Source of the DNA: Ammoniphilus oxalaticus
GTDB lineage: Bacteria; Bacillota; Bacilli; Aneurinibacillales; RAOX-1
Direction of reading: 5' to 3'
NCBI RefSeq assembly: GCF_003609605.1
Contig: NZ_MCHY01000006.1
Span: 248,001-312,000 of the forward strand
Length of the DNA: 64,000 bases
Positions 34,689 through 45,400 of this stretch are shown here, piece after piece. Positions within the stretch are counted from its first letter, which is position 1. Each line of letters begins with the position of its first letter. The translations under genes were made by a program, and so were the position numbers. The notes beneath the pieces are model-generated. The model was not told the DNA's origin, did no database searches, and saw only the letters and a list, made by a program, of their open reading frames with translations.

Positions 34689-35184
34689 TTTTCTGACCCC
34701 CTAACTGGCAAAGCAGCCGTTCTATATGCATTACCTGTCAGTATAACGGGTTATTAGTAGTTCTTCAAACACATCCGAAGCAAAAAGGTGCCTGATAGCC
34801 CCTTTAAAACTTCACTCAATCCCTTCCTCCCACCCCGTTAACCCGATCCGCTTCTCATGTGAATCCGAAAATAAATAGAATATACGTTACCGCTTCCGAC
34901 TGGAAGAGTATTAGAGCCTGCGCTAGGCGTGATCGGTATAGGTAGCTCGAATTAGCGCCCGCCCTTCATTCTTGTCGACTAGTTCTATGGATGTGGTTGT
35001 TTTAACCTAAATAAATCCCCTTTCAATCGGGACAGAACCTGTGGGTTGGTCCTATCTTATCCAAAAAGTGGAGGGACTTGGACCCATTTTGTGTTTGGGC
35101 ACCCATATTTAACCAGGCATGAAGTATAATGTTTTTGTCAATTGAACCCTAGCTAAACGGAACAAAAGGAAAGAGGTGACGCAG
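34689..35184. other. Upstream region of the Tc toxin operon
   Basis: About 490 bases without a gene. A TATAAT at about 35126-35131 lies 50 bases before the toxin start but lacks a good -35. An imperfect hairpin (GGACAGAACC with GGTTGGTCC, around 35029-35056) lies upstream of it. The length suggests room for regulatory proteins; no known operator was recognised. Confidence 0.45.
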
Positions 35185-38100
35185 ATGAGCAAGCATCGAA
35201 TACAGGATCAAAGAAGCGCAGGAATTCGGGATTCGGCGCAGCAACCGCAACAATCGCGAGGTCAAGAAACTTCTTCCCAGCAATCCTTTTCTTCGGGAGG
35301 AGGATTACCGATCCTTTCCGCTCCTCAGCTTTCTTTACCGAAAGGCGGTGGAGCGATCCAAAGTATGGATGAAAAGTTGTCAGTCCACTCGAATACAGGC
35401 GCGGCATCGTTGTCGATCCCCCTTTATATATCCCCTGGCCGTCAGGAATTTCAGCCCGCGTTGTCGCTGTCCTACGATTCGGGCGCAGGGAATAGTCCGT
35501 TTGGATTGGGCTGTTCTGTCTCGATCCCGTCGATTACACGGAAAACAGCGAAAGGAATTCCGACCTATCGGGATTCGGAAGATGCGGATACGTTTATTTT
35601 TGGGGGAGCGGAAGATCTCGTCCCGTTCAACGCAAACGCAAGCGAAACGGGGGAAGCGACATCTGATGTTTTCCATCGTGTAGAAGAGGGTGTGGAATAC
35701 AGGGTCCGCCGCTATCGACCGCGAATCGAAGGCCTCTTTATCCGCATCGAACGATGGACTGAAGTCCATAGTGGAATCATCCATTGGCGCAGCGTTTCCA
35801 AAGACCAAGTGACAAGTATTTATGGAAAAAAAGAGGAAGCGCGCATAGCGGATCCACAACATCCGAATAAAATTTTCCAGTGGAATTTGGAACAGTCGTA
35901 TGACACAAAAGGGAATATTATCGTTTACGAATACAAACGGGAAGATGGGCTTAATGTAAAGTCCCATGCCTTGAACGAACAACATCGCTTCAAATTATCT
36001 AAATTTTCAAACTTATATCTTAAAAGAATACGCTACGGCAATCAGCGGCCATTTGAAGCTAGCGAGTGGTTATTTGAAGTCGTTTTCGATTATGGGGAAC
36101 ATGGTGATTTAGCGGAAATACCCCAGTATGAACTAACGCGCGAGTGGTCGGTTAGAAAAGATCCTTTTTCAAGCTATCGATCCGGTTTTGAAATCCGAAC
36201 GTATCGTTTATGTCAACGCGTGTTGATGTATCACCATTTTGTTGAATTAGGCGAAGGACCGACCCTCACGCGGTCAACGAACTTTACATATGAACACGGG
36301 GCAGCGTTGACGACACTGATTAAAGTGGAGCAAATCGGTTTTCGTAAAGGGGCAAATGGTCACATCGAACAACAGACATTTCCGCCGCTTGAACTGAACT
36401 ATTCAAAATCGGTGTTGCAGGGTCAACTGAAAGAGCTTGATCCGACCAGTCTTGAGAATGCGCCGGCGGGAATCGATGGCGACGCCTACCGGCTGATTGA
36501 TCTCGATGGAGAAGGTTTGCCTGGCATACTGGCGCAAGGGCCCAATGCTTGGTATTACAAGCGAAATTTGGGAAATGGAAAATTTGGAACTCAGAAGTTG
36601 GTGGATCCGCTTCCCGCGTTGGCTCGTTCGCCGCGCCGTAAACACCAATTAACCGATGTGACAGGGAGCGGACAGCTCGATTTAGTAGAATACGACGGAA
36701 CACGGGCAGGATTTTATGAACGCAATGAAGAGGGAAGTTGGCAACCATTTACCCCGTTGCACTCGATTCCGAATGTCAATTGGAATGATCCCAATCTTCG
36801 CTTTATCGATTTGACAGGCGATGGACGGCTCGATCTGTTGTTGACGGAAGATACAGTATTCACATATTACCCAACAAAAGGGAGCGAAGGGTTTGGTTTG
36901 CCGCAAAGGGTACAGAAGGAGATTGATGAGGAAAAAGGTCCGAATCTCGTTTTCGCCGATGCGATCGAATCAATTTATTTAGCGGATATGTCGGGGGATG
37001 GTTTGACAGACCTCGTCCGCATTCGCAATGGAGAAATTTGCTATTGGCCAAACCTTGGGTATGGGCGTTTCGGGGCGAAGGTGACGATGGATCGTTCGCC
37101 GCGTTTCGCTTCGATGGATCGGCTTGACCCTCAGCGCTTGCGCTTGGCGGATATCGATGGATCAGGAACGACGGATTTAATTTATTTGGGAGAGACGACA
37201 ATTGAAGTCTGGTTCAATCAGGCGGGAAATGCCTGGGGTGAAAAACAGAAGATATCTTCCTTTCCCCCGATTGACAATTTAGCTTACGTACAGGTTGCGG
37301 ATCTACTTGGAATCGGCGTGACTTGCCTTGTCTGGTCTTCTCCTTTACCGACACATGGGGCGCGACGCGTGTTGTATATGGATTTGATGGGCGGAGTAAA
37401 GCCGCATTTGTTAACATCGATTCAAAATAATCTGGGTAAAGAGGAGAAACTGCATTATACCTCCTCGACTCAATTTTATTTGGAAGATAAAAAAAGAGGG
37501 CAACCGTGGCTCACGCCCCTCCCGTTTCCTGTCCAAGTTGTGGAACGGACCGAACTCATTGAGCATGTGACAGGCGCAACGTACAGCTCGCGTTATTCGT
37601 ACCATCACGGTTACTATGATGGAATTGAACGGGAATTTCGTGGGTTCGGTCTTGTGAAACAATGGGATACCGATCAGTTTTCTGTTTCAAACGAACTTGA
37701 TCAACCGCCCGTCTTGACCAAAACATGGTTCCATACAGGGGCTTGGCTCGGACGGCAACGAATGACAGACCATTTTAGAAATGAATATTACGCCGGCGAT
37801 TCTAAGGCGTTCAATGTAGCGCCAACATTGTTCCCGCCTAACTTGACAAATGAAGAAAAAAGGCAAGCGTGTCAAGCGTTGAAAGGGCAGCCGCTGCGTA
37901 CAGAAATATATAGGATCGATGGAACGCCACAAAGTGAACATCCTTTTCAGGTGATGGAGTATGCCTATCAGATTCAGCGGTTGCAAGCGGCGTTCGATGA
38001 TCACGATGCGGTGTTTTATGTTTATCAAAGCGAGGCGGTGACCTATCACTATGAGCGTAATCCAGAAGATCCGCGTGTAGCGCGGGAGCTAACCTTGGAA

Positions 38101-41100
38101 GTGGATGAATTCGGAAACACAAGGAAAGCTGCCGCTATCGCCTATCCGCGTCGAAACGCGCAAATCAATGATCAAGCGAAGCTAGCGCCACAAATGGAAA
38201 CGGTTGTCATCTACACCGAATCCGATTATGTGAATCGGGCGGAGGCGGATGTGTATCGCATCGGGACCTTGCTTGAACAGCGGGCGTATGAGTTAACGGG
38301 ACTTCCACCGACCATAGCGAATGGCTTGTTTTCAATGGACGAACTCGTTTCCTTGGTTGAAACGTCGGAGCTGATCCCATTTGAGGTCGCGTCGAACAAG
38401 CAAACACCGCAAAAAAAGCTGGTTCAATCCGCTCGAATTCGGTATTGGAAAGACGACTTATCGGGTCCGCTCCCGATGGGTGAAGTGGACGTGTTCGCGT
38501 TCCCGTATGAAACGTACGAACTTGCCTTGACGCCGGGATTGATTGCGGAAGTATACGGCGATCGCGTTGATCGAATGTTGCTTGCGGAAGCGGGGTACGT
38601 GGAAATGGACGGTAATTGGTGGCTCGCTTCGGGTTATCCAACGTTTGACGCGACTCGCTTTTATCATCCGATCGCCTATACAGATCCGTTTGGAGCGATG
38701 ACCACAACGAAATATGACAAGTACGCGTTGTTTCCAATCGAAACGGTGGCGCCCGATCCACTGCCAGGGGTAGCGGGCGATGTTACGCGGATCAGCTACG
38801 ATTATCGGACGTTGCAAGCGGAACAACTGATTGATCCCAATGGGAATCGCTCGGTCGCGCGTTTCGATGCGTTGGGAATGGTTGCGGCCACGGCGTTGAT
38901 GGCTAAGCCGTCAGAACAAACGGGAGATTCACTCGCTGAATTTGTGGAGCGAAAACCGAATACGCTTGCTGAGAGTGTAGCGGATCCGCATCACTTTCTA
39001 CAACAGGCGACCACCCGCTTTATGATCGATCTGGACGCGTTTCAACGGGAACGTCAACCTGTCGGAATCCATACGATCGCGCGGGAAACGCACCATTTTG
39101 AACTGGGTCCAAATGAAGTGAGTCGGGTCCAACATCTCCTTTCGTATCAGGATGGACTCGGCAGGGAACTGATGACAAAGGCGCGAGCGGAGGCAGGGAA
39201 AGCGCCTGACCGCGATCCGCAAACGGGAGCCCTAATCATCATCGACAATCAGGTTCAGATGGTAGACACACCGATGCGATGGATCGGCAGCGGTCGAACG
39301 ATCTACGACAACAAGGGCAATCCCGTCAAACAATATGAGCCCTTTTTTACCGATGGGCATGACTATGAGGAAGAAGCGCAGCTTGTGATGTGGGGCGTCA
39401 GCTCCATTTTACGCTATGATCCGCTCGGTCGTTTGATTCGAACGGATTTTCCAGACGGTTCGTTTGAAAAGGTAGCCTTCGATCCGTGGTCGCAAACGCA
39501 ATGGGATGGCAATGATACCGTCCTCGAAAGCGAGTGGTACCGAGAGCGTAACAATCCCGATCCTACAGGCGCGGAACCGAGCGATCCCGACAGACGGGCG
39601 GCGTGGTTGGCCGCCCAACATGCAAATACACCTGCGATGAGCTACTTGGATACGTTAGGTCAGGCGTTTTTGCAGATCGAAGACAATGGGGAGGCGGGTC
39701 AATATGAACAACGCATTACGTTCGATCTATCCGGTAATCCCCTCGAAGTTACCGACGCAAAACAACGTGTTGTGATGCGGACGCGCTACGATTTGCTCGG
39801 TCGCCCGCTTGAAACGAACAGTGTCGATCAAGGCATGAGGTGGATGTTTGTGGGTGCCGATGAGCAGCCTGTTCGGCTATGGGACGAACGCGGTCACCAA
39901 TTCGAAATGCGCTACGATGCGTTGCGCCGACCGACGGAAACGTGGATTCATTCAGTGGACAGCGGCGATCCCTATCTGTCTGCAAAGGTGGAATATGGGG
40001 AGGCCCAACCGCAAGCGGAGAAATACAATCTACGCGGGCAAGTATATCGACAGTTTGATCAGGCGGGAATTGTTGTGATCGATGCGTACGATTTTAAAGG
40101 GAATCCGTTAAGTCAACGCAGAACGCTAACGGAATCATTTGACAGCGTGATCGACTGGTCTGCGAATCCTTCCATGGAAAGCGACTCCTATGAACAGACA
40201 GCCCGCTTTGACGCGCTTAATCGCCCGATTGCGCAACAGCAGCCCGATCAAAGCGTTTTGTACTATAGCTATCAATCGTCAGGCCTACTTACAAAAATAG
40301 CAGGTGTGTTGCCAAACGGGCAACAACAATCCCAGGCTGCTTTTGTTGAACAAATTGATTACAACGCGCGTGGTCAACGGGAGCGAATCGTATATGGTAA
40401 CGGCGTCGAAACGAGCTACGTGTATGATGAACAGACTTTTCGTTTAACTCGTTTGGAGACAATCCGTTTGTCGGACAGCGCGCGATTGCAAGCGCTCGCC
40501 TACACATATGATCCAGTCGGGAATGTAACCGAGATCCACGATGAGGCCCAGCAGACCACTTTTTTCAAAAATAGTGTGGTCGAACCGAACAGTCGATTTA
40601 GCTATGATCCGCTCTATCGGTTAAAAAAGGCGGAGGGAAGAGAGGCATCAGGTCAGGGCTTACCGATGTCCGCGGCGCCAAAGGAATTACCGATTGCCGA
40701 ACTGCCGCACGCTCATGATAACGAGGCGATGCGTCGGTATGTCGAGGAATACGAGTATGACGAGGTTGGCAACTTGATTCGTCTGGCTCATCGGTTGTCG
40801 AACCCGGCTTTTCAAGATCAGCAATGGACCCGACACTACCAATATGAGGCGGAAAATCACCGGTTGCTATCAACAAGTTTACCTGGAGATGACACGGATG
40901 TTGTACGCAACGCGGGTGAAATGTATTCCGCGCGCTACGCGTATGATGCCCATGGCAACATGACTCAGATGCCGCATCTAGCGAAGCTCGACTGGGACCC
41001 GCATGATCAATTGCGCAGAGTCGATTTAGGCGGGGGCGGCGAGGAATTTTATACCTATGACGCAGCAGGAGAACGCGTTCGAAAAACACATCGACACCGA

Positions 41101-42426
41101 GGTGGCTCAACCATCGAACAGCGAATCTATTTTGGCGGGTTTGAAATCTACCGAAAAAGTCGAAAGGGTCAGCTTGAATTAGAGCGGACTTCCTTGCATG
41201 TGTTGGACGGCAACGCGCGCATCGCTTTAATAGAAACGAAAAAAATCGACACGAGCGAAGCGATACTCGATTCGAAGCCCGTGATCCGCTATCAATTGCA
41301 TAATCACCTCCAATCGGCATCAATTGAATTGGATGAAGTAGGCCGCTTGATCTCGTATGAGGAGTATCTTCCATTCGGCGAAAGGGCCTATCAATCAGGA
41401 CGCAATGCGGCGGAAACAAGCTTGAAGCGGTATCGCTATACCGGGAAGGAACGCGATGAAACAACCGGACTCTACTATTACGGAGCGCGCTATTATCTCG
41501 CTTGGTTAGGAAGATGGGCAAGCGCCGATCCGGCAGGCTTTGTCGATGGGTTAAATCTGTATGCCTATGTCTCAAATAATCCGTTGAAGTATGTGGATCC
41601 AGAGGGATTGCAAAGCCAGGAGATTGATGGGTATTTATCGATAGGAGAAAACTGCTACCCGAATCCTGAGTCATCTGGCGATCAACCTGAATTAAATCAA
41701 ACGGAGGAATCGAATGAGAAGAAGGAGTTCACTCGTGAACAGATTATTGATCTGCTGCAACAAGCACTCTTGATAGAGGATTTTGTTGAGAGATTAGACT
41801 TTTTATTGGATAAAGGGATTGAAGAAGAATATCGTTCCGCTCTTTTTACTCTTTGGTATGATGGCGTCCCCGTAGGCGCGAATTTGAAACTGTTAAGGGC
41901 GGCTCGAGACCAAGCAAACCAAATGTTTAATAATATGGAATTTTTAATTGAGGATGCTGACCGAGGAGCGATGGTTGTACGGGGACATAGCCTAAAGCGA
42001 GAGATTCATAATCGCAACGTGCAAAGGATAATTAATCGTATGAAAAAATTAGAGAGTAAGATCAATACCTTGGGTGGCGCGTTAGGGGTCGGAGTCGGAC
42101 TTGCGATAGGTATGGAAGGCGATGATCTTGATAATCTCATTATTTTTGGTGGAACAGTAGGTGGGCTAGGGAGGCGTCAAAAAGTAAGTTTAGCGACGCC
42201 AAGGCGCGCAAGCCAGAATCACGTAGGAAGGACTATTGGCAATGGAGATAGTACGCGCGATACCACTTTATCTAATAAAGTGAATGGGGATAGGATTATG
42301 CGGCGACATCTAGAGCCAAGACGACCTACTCCAACCCATGAACAAATTCGCAACCAACAACAACTCCGAATGATGGAGCTCAGAACGCTTTATTGGTTAG
42401 ATAAAGTGCACGGTCCAGCAAGATAA
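35185..42426 (+). CDS. Tc toxin subunit B-C fusion (SpvB/TcdB plus Rhs/TccC) with C-terminal effector
   Basis: 2413 residues. Residues 41-300 are the SpvB domain (SLPKGGGAI, LSLSYDSGAGNSPFGLG, FGGAEDLVPF). Residues 435-700 carry FG-GAP/VCBS-like propeller repeats (DLDGEG, DLTGDGRLDL, DMSGDGLTDLV, DIDGSGTTDL). MidN/MidC-like sequence follows to about 1050, then Rhs/YD repeats to 2142. The Rhs core ends with YRYTGKERDETTGLYYYGARYY, D2115 and D2121 in SADPAGFVDG, and DPEGL (2138-2142), the self-cleavage region by analogy with TccC. Residues 2143-2413 are the presumed effector: no known toxin motif, one Gly-rich hydrophobic patch, a basic end, and more AT-rich DNA. ATG 35185 is preferred over GTG 35176 because AAAGAGGTG lies 6 bases upstream. 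Family role: cocoon that encloses and delivers the effector through TcA. Fusion of B and C is unusual but known. Confidence 0.93.
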   Translation: MSKHRIQDQRSAGIRDSAQQPQQSRGQETSSQQSFSSGGGLPILSAPQLSLPKGGGAIQSMDEKLSVHSNTGAASLSIPLYISPGRQEFQPALSLSYDSGAGNSPFGLGCSVSIPSITRKTAKGIPTYRDSEDADTFIFGGAEDLVPFNANASETGEATSDVFHRVEEGVEYRVRRYRPRIEGLFIRIERWTEVHSGIIHWRSVSKDQVTSIYGKKEEARIADPQHPNKIFQWNLEQSYDTKGNIIVYEYKREDGLNVKSHALNEQHRFKLSKFSNLYLKRIRYGNQRPFEASEWLFEVVFDYGEHGDLAEIPQYELTREWSVRKDPFSSYRSGFEIRTYRLCQRVLMYHHFVELGEGPTLTRSTNFTYEHGAALTTLIKVEQIGFRKGANGHIEQQTFPPLELNYSKSVLQGQLKELDPTSLENAPAGIDGDAYRLIDLDGEGLPGILAQGPNAWYYKRNLGNGKFGTQKLVDPLPALARSPRRKHQLTDVTGSGQLDLVEYDGTRAGFYERNEEGSWQPFTPLHSIPNVNWNDPNLRFIDLTGDGRLDLLLTEDTVFTYYPTKGSEGFGLPQRVQKEIDEEKGPNLVFADAIESIYLADMSGDGLTDLVRIRNGEICYWPNLGYGRFGAKVTMDRSPRFASMDRLDPQRLRLADIDGSGTTDLIYLGETTIEVWFNQAGNAWGEKQKISSFPPIDNLAYVQVADLLGIGVTCLVWSSPLPTHGARRVLYMDLMGGVKPHLLTSIQNNLGKEEKLHYTSSTQFYLEDKKRGQPWLTPLPFPVQVVERTELIEHVTGATYSSRYSYHHGYYDGIEREFRGFGLVKQWDTDQFSVSNELDQPPVLTKTWFHTGAWLGRQRMTDHFRNEYYAGDSKAFNVAPTLFPPNLTNEEKRQACQALKGQPLRTEIYRIDGTPQSEHPFQVMEYAYQIQRLQAAFDDHDAVFYVYQSEAVTYHYERNPEDPRVARELTLEVDEFGNTRKAAAIAYPRRNAQINDQAKLAPQMETVVIYTESDYVNRAEADVYRIGTLLEQRAYELTGLPPTIANGLFSMDELVSLVETSELIPFEVASNKQTPQKKLVQSARIRYWKDDLSGPLPMGEVDVFAFPYETYELALTPGLIAEVYGDRVDRMLLAEAGYVEMDGNWWLASGYPTFDATRFYHPIAYTDPFGAMTTTKYDKYALFPIETVAPDPLPGVAGDVTRISYDYRTLQAEQLIDPNGNRSVARFDALGMVAATALMAKPSEQTGDSLAEFVERKPNTLAESVADPHHFLQQATTRFMIDLDAFQRERQPVGIHTIARETHHFELGPNEVSRVQHLLSYQDGLGRELMTKARAEAGKAPDRDPQTGALIIIDNQVQMVDTPMRWIGSGRTIYDNKGNPVKQYEPFFTDGHDYEEEAQLVMWGVSSILRYDPLGRLIRTDFPDGSFEKVAFDPWSQTQWDGNDTVLESEWYRERNNPDPTGAEPSDPDRRAAWLAAQHANTPAMSYLDTLGQAFLQIEDNGEAGQYEQRITFDLSGNPLEVTDAKQRVVMRTRYDLLGRPLETNSVDQGMRWMFVGADEQPVRLWDERGHQFEMRYDALRRPTETWIHSVDSGDPYLSAKVEYGEAQPQAEKYNLRGQVYRQFDQAGIVVIDAYDFKGNPLSQRRTLTESFDSVIDWSANPSMESDSYEQTARFDALNRPIAQQQPDQSVLYYSYQSSGLLTKIAGVLPNGQQQSQAAFVEQIDYNARGQRERIVYGNGVETSYVYDEQTFRLTRLETIRLSDSARLQALAYTYDPVGNVTEIHDEAQQTTFFKNSVVEPNSRFSYDPLYRLKKAEGREASGQGLPMSAAPKELPIAELPHAHDNEAMRRYVEEYEYDEVGNLIRLAHRLSNPAFQDQQWTRHYQYEAENHRLLSTSLPGDDTDVVRNAGEMYSARYAYDAHGNMTQMPHLAKLDWDPHDQLRRVDLGGGGEEFYTYDAAGERVRKTHRHRGGSTIEQRIYFGGFEIYRKSRKGQLELERTSLHVLDGNARIALIETKKIDTSEAILDSKPVIRYQLHNHLQSASIELDEVGRLISYEEYLPFGERAYQSGRNAAETSLKRYRYTGKERDETTGLYYYGARYYLAWLGRWASADPAGFVDGLNLYAYVSNNPLKYVDPEGLQSQEIDGYLSIGENCYPNPESSGDQPELNQTEESNEKKEFTREQIIDLLQQALLIEDFVERLDFLLDKGIEEEYRSALFTLWYDGVPVGANLKLLRAARDQANQMFNNMEFLIEDADRGAMVVRGHSLKREIHNRNVQRIINRMKKLESKINTLGGALGVGVGLAIGMEGDDLDNLIIFGGTVGGLGRRQKVSLATPRRASQNHVGRTIGNGDSTRDTTLSNKVNGDRIMRRHLEPRRPTPTHEQIRNQQQLRMMELRTLYWLDKVHGPAR

Positions 42427-42465
42427 AATCAAAATCACTCTACGATAAAAAAGGGGAGGCACTTC

Positions 42466-45400
42466 ATGTCAATTTATCAATTAACCGGAAACGCGCGAGA
42501 TCGTTCAAAAGATCTCGGCGTGTCCGCTTTACGAATCGAAATCAAGCATAAACAAGCGGTGATCGGCGAGGCAAAAACAGATCAAACCGGGCAGTTTACG
42601 ATGCGTCTGGACCTAGCGGGGATTGAACGGCCGCTCCGTAAGAACTTAGATGTTCAATTAAAAGAGTTTCTGCAAAAAATGCTGAAGGATCGACCGTTAA
42701 CGACACCTGGAATGAAGATGCGGTTGGAGCGGTTACAAGCGCAACAGGAGGAACAATTTGAGAAACAATTCGCGCGTCAGTTTGAGCAGGAGTTAAATGA
42801 GCTGACCGTCGATGTTTACTTTCAAAACCAACTTCTCAAATCAGTTAAACATGAGTTTAAATGGGAGCACGATAAGCGGACGGGTCTGCTCGCGATTACA
42901 TTTGATGCAAAGGAACTACCGTCAAAACAAGAAGAACCGACGCAAAAAGGAAGCGAGCTTCGCGTACAGGGCCGTGTCTTGAAAGTCGATGGGTCCCCGC
43001 TTCCCGACGGGATCGCCCGCGCCTACGATAAGCGGTTGCGAGTAGAGGAACAGCTAGCCGAGGTAAAAGTGGGTCGGGATGGTCGATATCTGATTCAAAC
43101 GACCGTTGCTAGCGACTACATCAATCTGTTGCTCCGTGTGTTTGATGCAGATGGAACAGAGCTAGGCGCATCTCCCGTGTTGCATCATGCGACATTGGAT
43201 GAGCAAGTCGATATTATCATATCAGGTGAGAAGATCAAACTGGCTTCCGAATTTGAGATCGTCGAGCAAGGATTGAGCCCGCATTTAGATGGAGCGGAAG
43301 CCGCCTCATTGACAGATGAAGAAGTTGATTTTCTAAAGGAACAAACGGGACTTGATTCACAGCAAATTACCCATTATGTACTGGCGCATCAACTACAAGC
43401 GGAGACGAAGGCGCCGTTGGAAACATTGTATGGCGCGCTACGAATGGAAAATCCGATGAGTTTGACTGATTTTCTTGTCAAAGATAGCGATGTCCTAGTT
43501 CAAGCAGCGCAAAAAGCCGTCGAATTGAATCTTATTTCCGAAAGTGGCGATGAAAAAACATTTGTTACTCAATTAGATAACTACTCGGTCAAAAAGATGC
43601 TTGAAAGTCCGCAAGACGGCGTTCGGCTCCAGCTTGGCGCGCTCGTTAAACTGACGGGGATGACATCCAAGCAACAACAAACATTTGTTCAACATGCGCT
43701 CGCGTTCAAAGGGGATGCCAACGTATTTTGGACGGAGTTGAGCCAGCAAGGTGTGTTGTCGGAAAAAGCGGTAAAGGAAGTTCAAACGACGCTGAAAATT
43801 GGGGTGGTTACGGCTGGGCATGCGCCGCTGACGAGTGTACTGAAAAAGCAATTCGAGCAAGGGCAGTTCACTGCGCTGCGTGACTTGGGTCGGTTAAAGC
43901 AGCAGGATTGGTTGCGGCTAATCGATCAATCGGCTGGCGATGATCAAGCAGATGCGGTTCCTGACGGGATTAGCGGAGATACGGATCAGGACAAACGGGT
44001 AACCTACGCGCGCGTTCTGTCGCGCACCGTCGAGGACGCATTTCCAACGGCGGTGTTTGCCGAGCGACTGCGTGAAGACCATCAAGCGCAACCGTTGTAT
44101 CGCGATCTCCTCAAGACGTTGGACGTCAATCCGGATTTTGAACTCGGAGCGATGTCGATCGAGCAATCGATTGAGCAGCACCCTGACATATTAAAAGGGG
44201 CATCGGATCGGGAAAAAGTGATCGATGGTTTAAAGCGAGCGCGTCGCGCCTTTTTACTGGCCCCGCGCTTTGAAAAGTATGACGCAGTCAAAGTGTTGTT
44301 GGATGATCAACTCGATTCAGCGACGAGAGTGGCGAGCATGGACCAAGAAACGTTTATCCAAGCTTATAGCGTGAAATTAGGAGGAGCGGAGCGAGCTCAA
44401 GTCGTTCATAAAAATGCGTTGCAACGAGCAAGCATGACGCAATCGATGATCGCTAGCTTGGGTCGTCATTTTCACCAAAACACCCCGATGGTCATTCCAA
44501 GTCATGACCAATTGCTGGATAATTCGTTGTTCATGTTCGGAGATGGCGTGGATGCCAGTTCACAAAAACGGATGACCAAAAGTATTGACGAAGCAAAGGC
44601 GAAATGGGCGGATCTGTTTGGAAGGATCGACTATTGCGATTGTGAACCTTGTCGCTCGGTGTACAGTCCTGCTGCATATTTGACCGATTTGCTTCACTTT
44701 TTACAAGACCGACCGGCGGAGCAAAAAGGGCGCGCGCTCGAATTATTCTTTGAAAGACGCCCGGATATTGGCCGAATTTTACTGAATTGTGAAAATACAA
44801 ACACGACGTTACCGTACATTGACCTTGTAAATGAAGTGTTGGAAGAGCAAGTGTTTCAACTCGTCGGAAAGACAGGCCAAGTCGCCCGCAACACGACGTT
44901 AACTGCGGATGAATTGCGAGCCCATCCCGAGTATTTGCAACCAGCGGCGTATGAGGAACTGAAAAAGGCTGTCTATCCGTGGCGTTTGCCATTCGATCTG
45001 TTTGCGCGGGAAGCAACGTTGTATTTGGATCATATTGGGGTCGATCGCGCCGAAGTAATGGAGCTGTTGGAGCGTGAATCGGACGAACCGACGGCTGTGA
45101 AGATCGCTTGTGAGCGGTTAGGCCTGTATCCAATCGAATATAAACTAATTACAGCGACAAATGGGCAATCAAGCCAGCCTGAAAATTTTTGGCAGTTTGA
45201 ATCCAAATTGGAGTGGGTCGATACGTTAAAAGGAGACGTTCCGCTTGTATTAAAGCGGGCGCAGCTTACTTTTAAGGAATGTCTTGCGTTGTTACGCGCT
45301 GAATATGTCAACCCGAATGCTCAATTTGGTATTCGCTTTATTGGAAAAGCGGACGCTTCTGAATCAGAAGGAGATCTATGCGACCTAGGGCAAGCGTGGT

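Noticed and set aside
34820-35130. Possible riboswitch in the leader of the toxin operon
   Set aside because: Only one imperfect hairpin was found and no known riboswitch core motif.
40598-41674. 358-residue open frame on the minus strand
   Set aside because: It is opposite the Rhs region of the Tc B-C gene, has an abnormal His/Arg/Pro-rich composition and no start signal.
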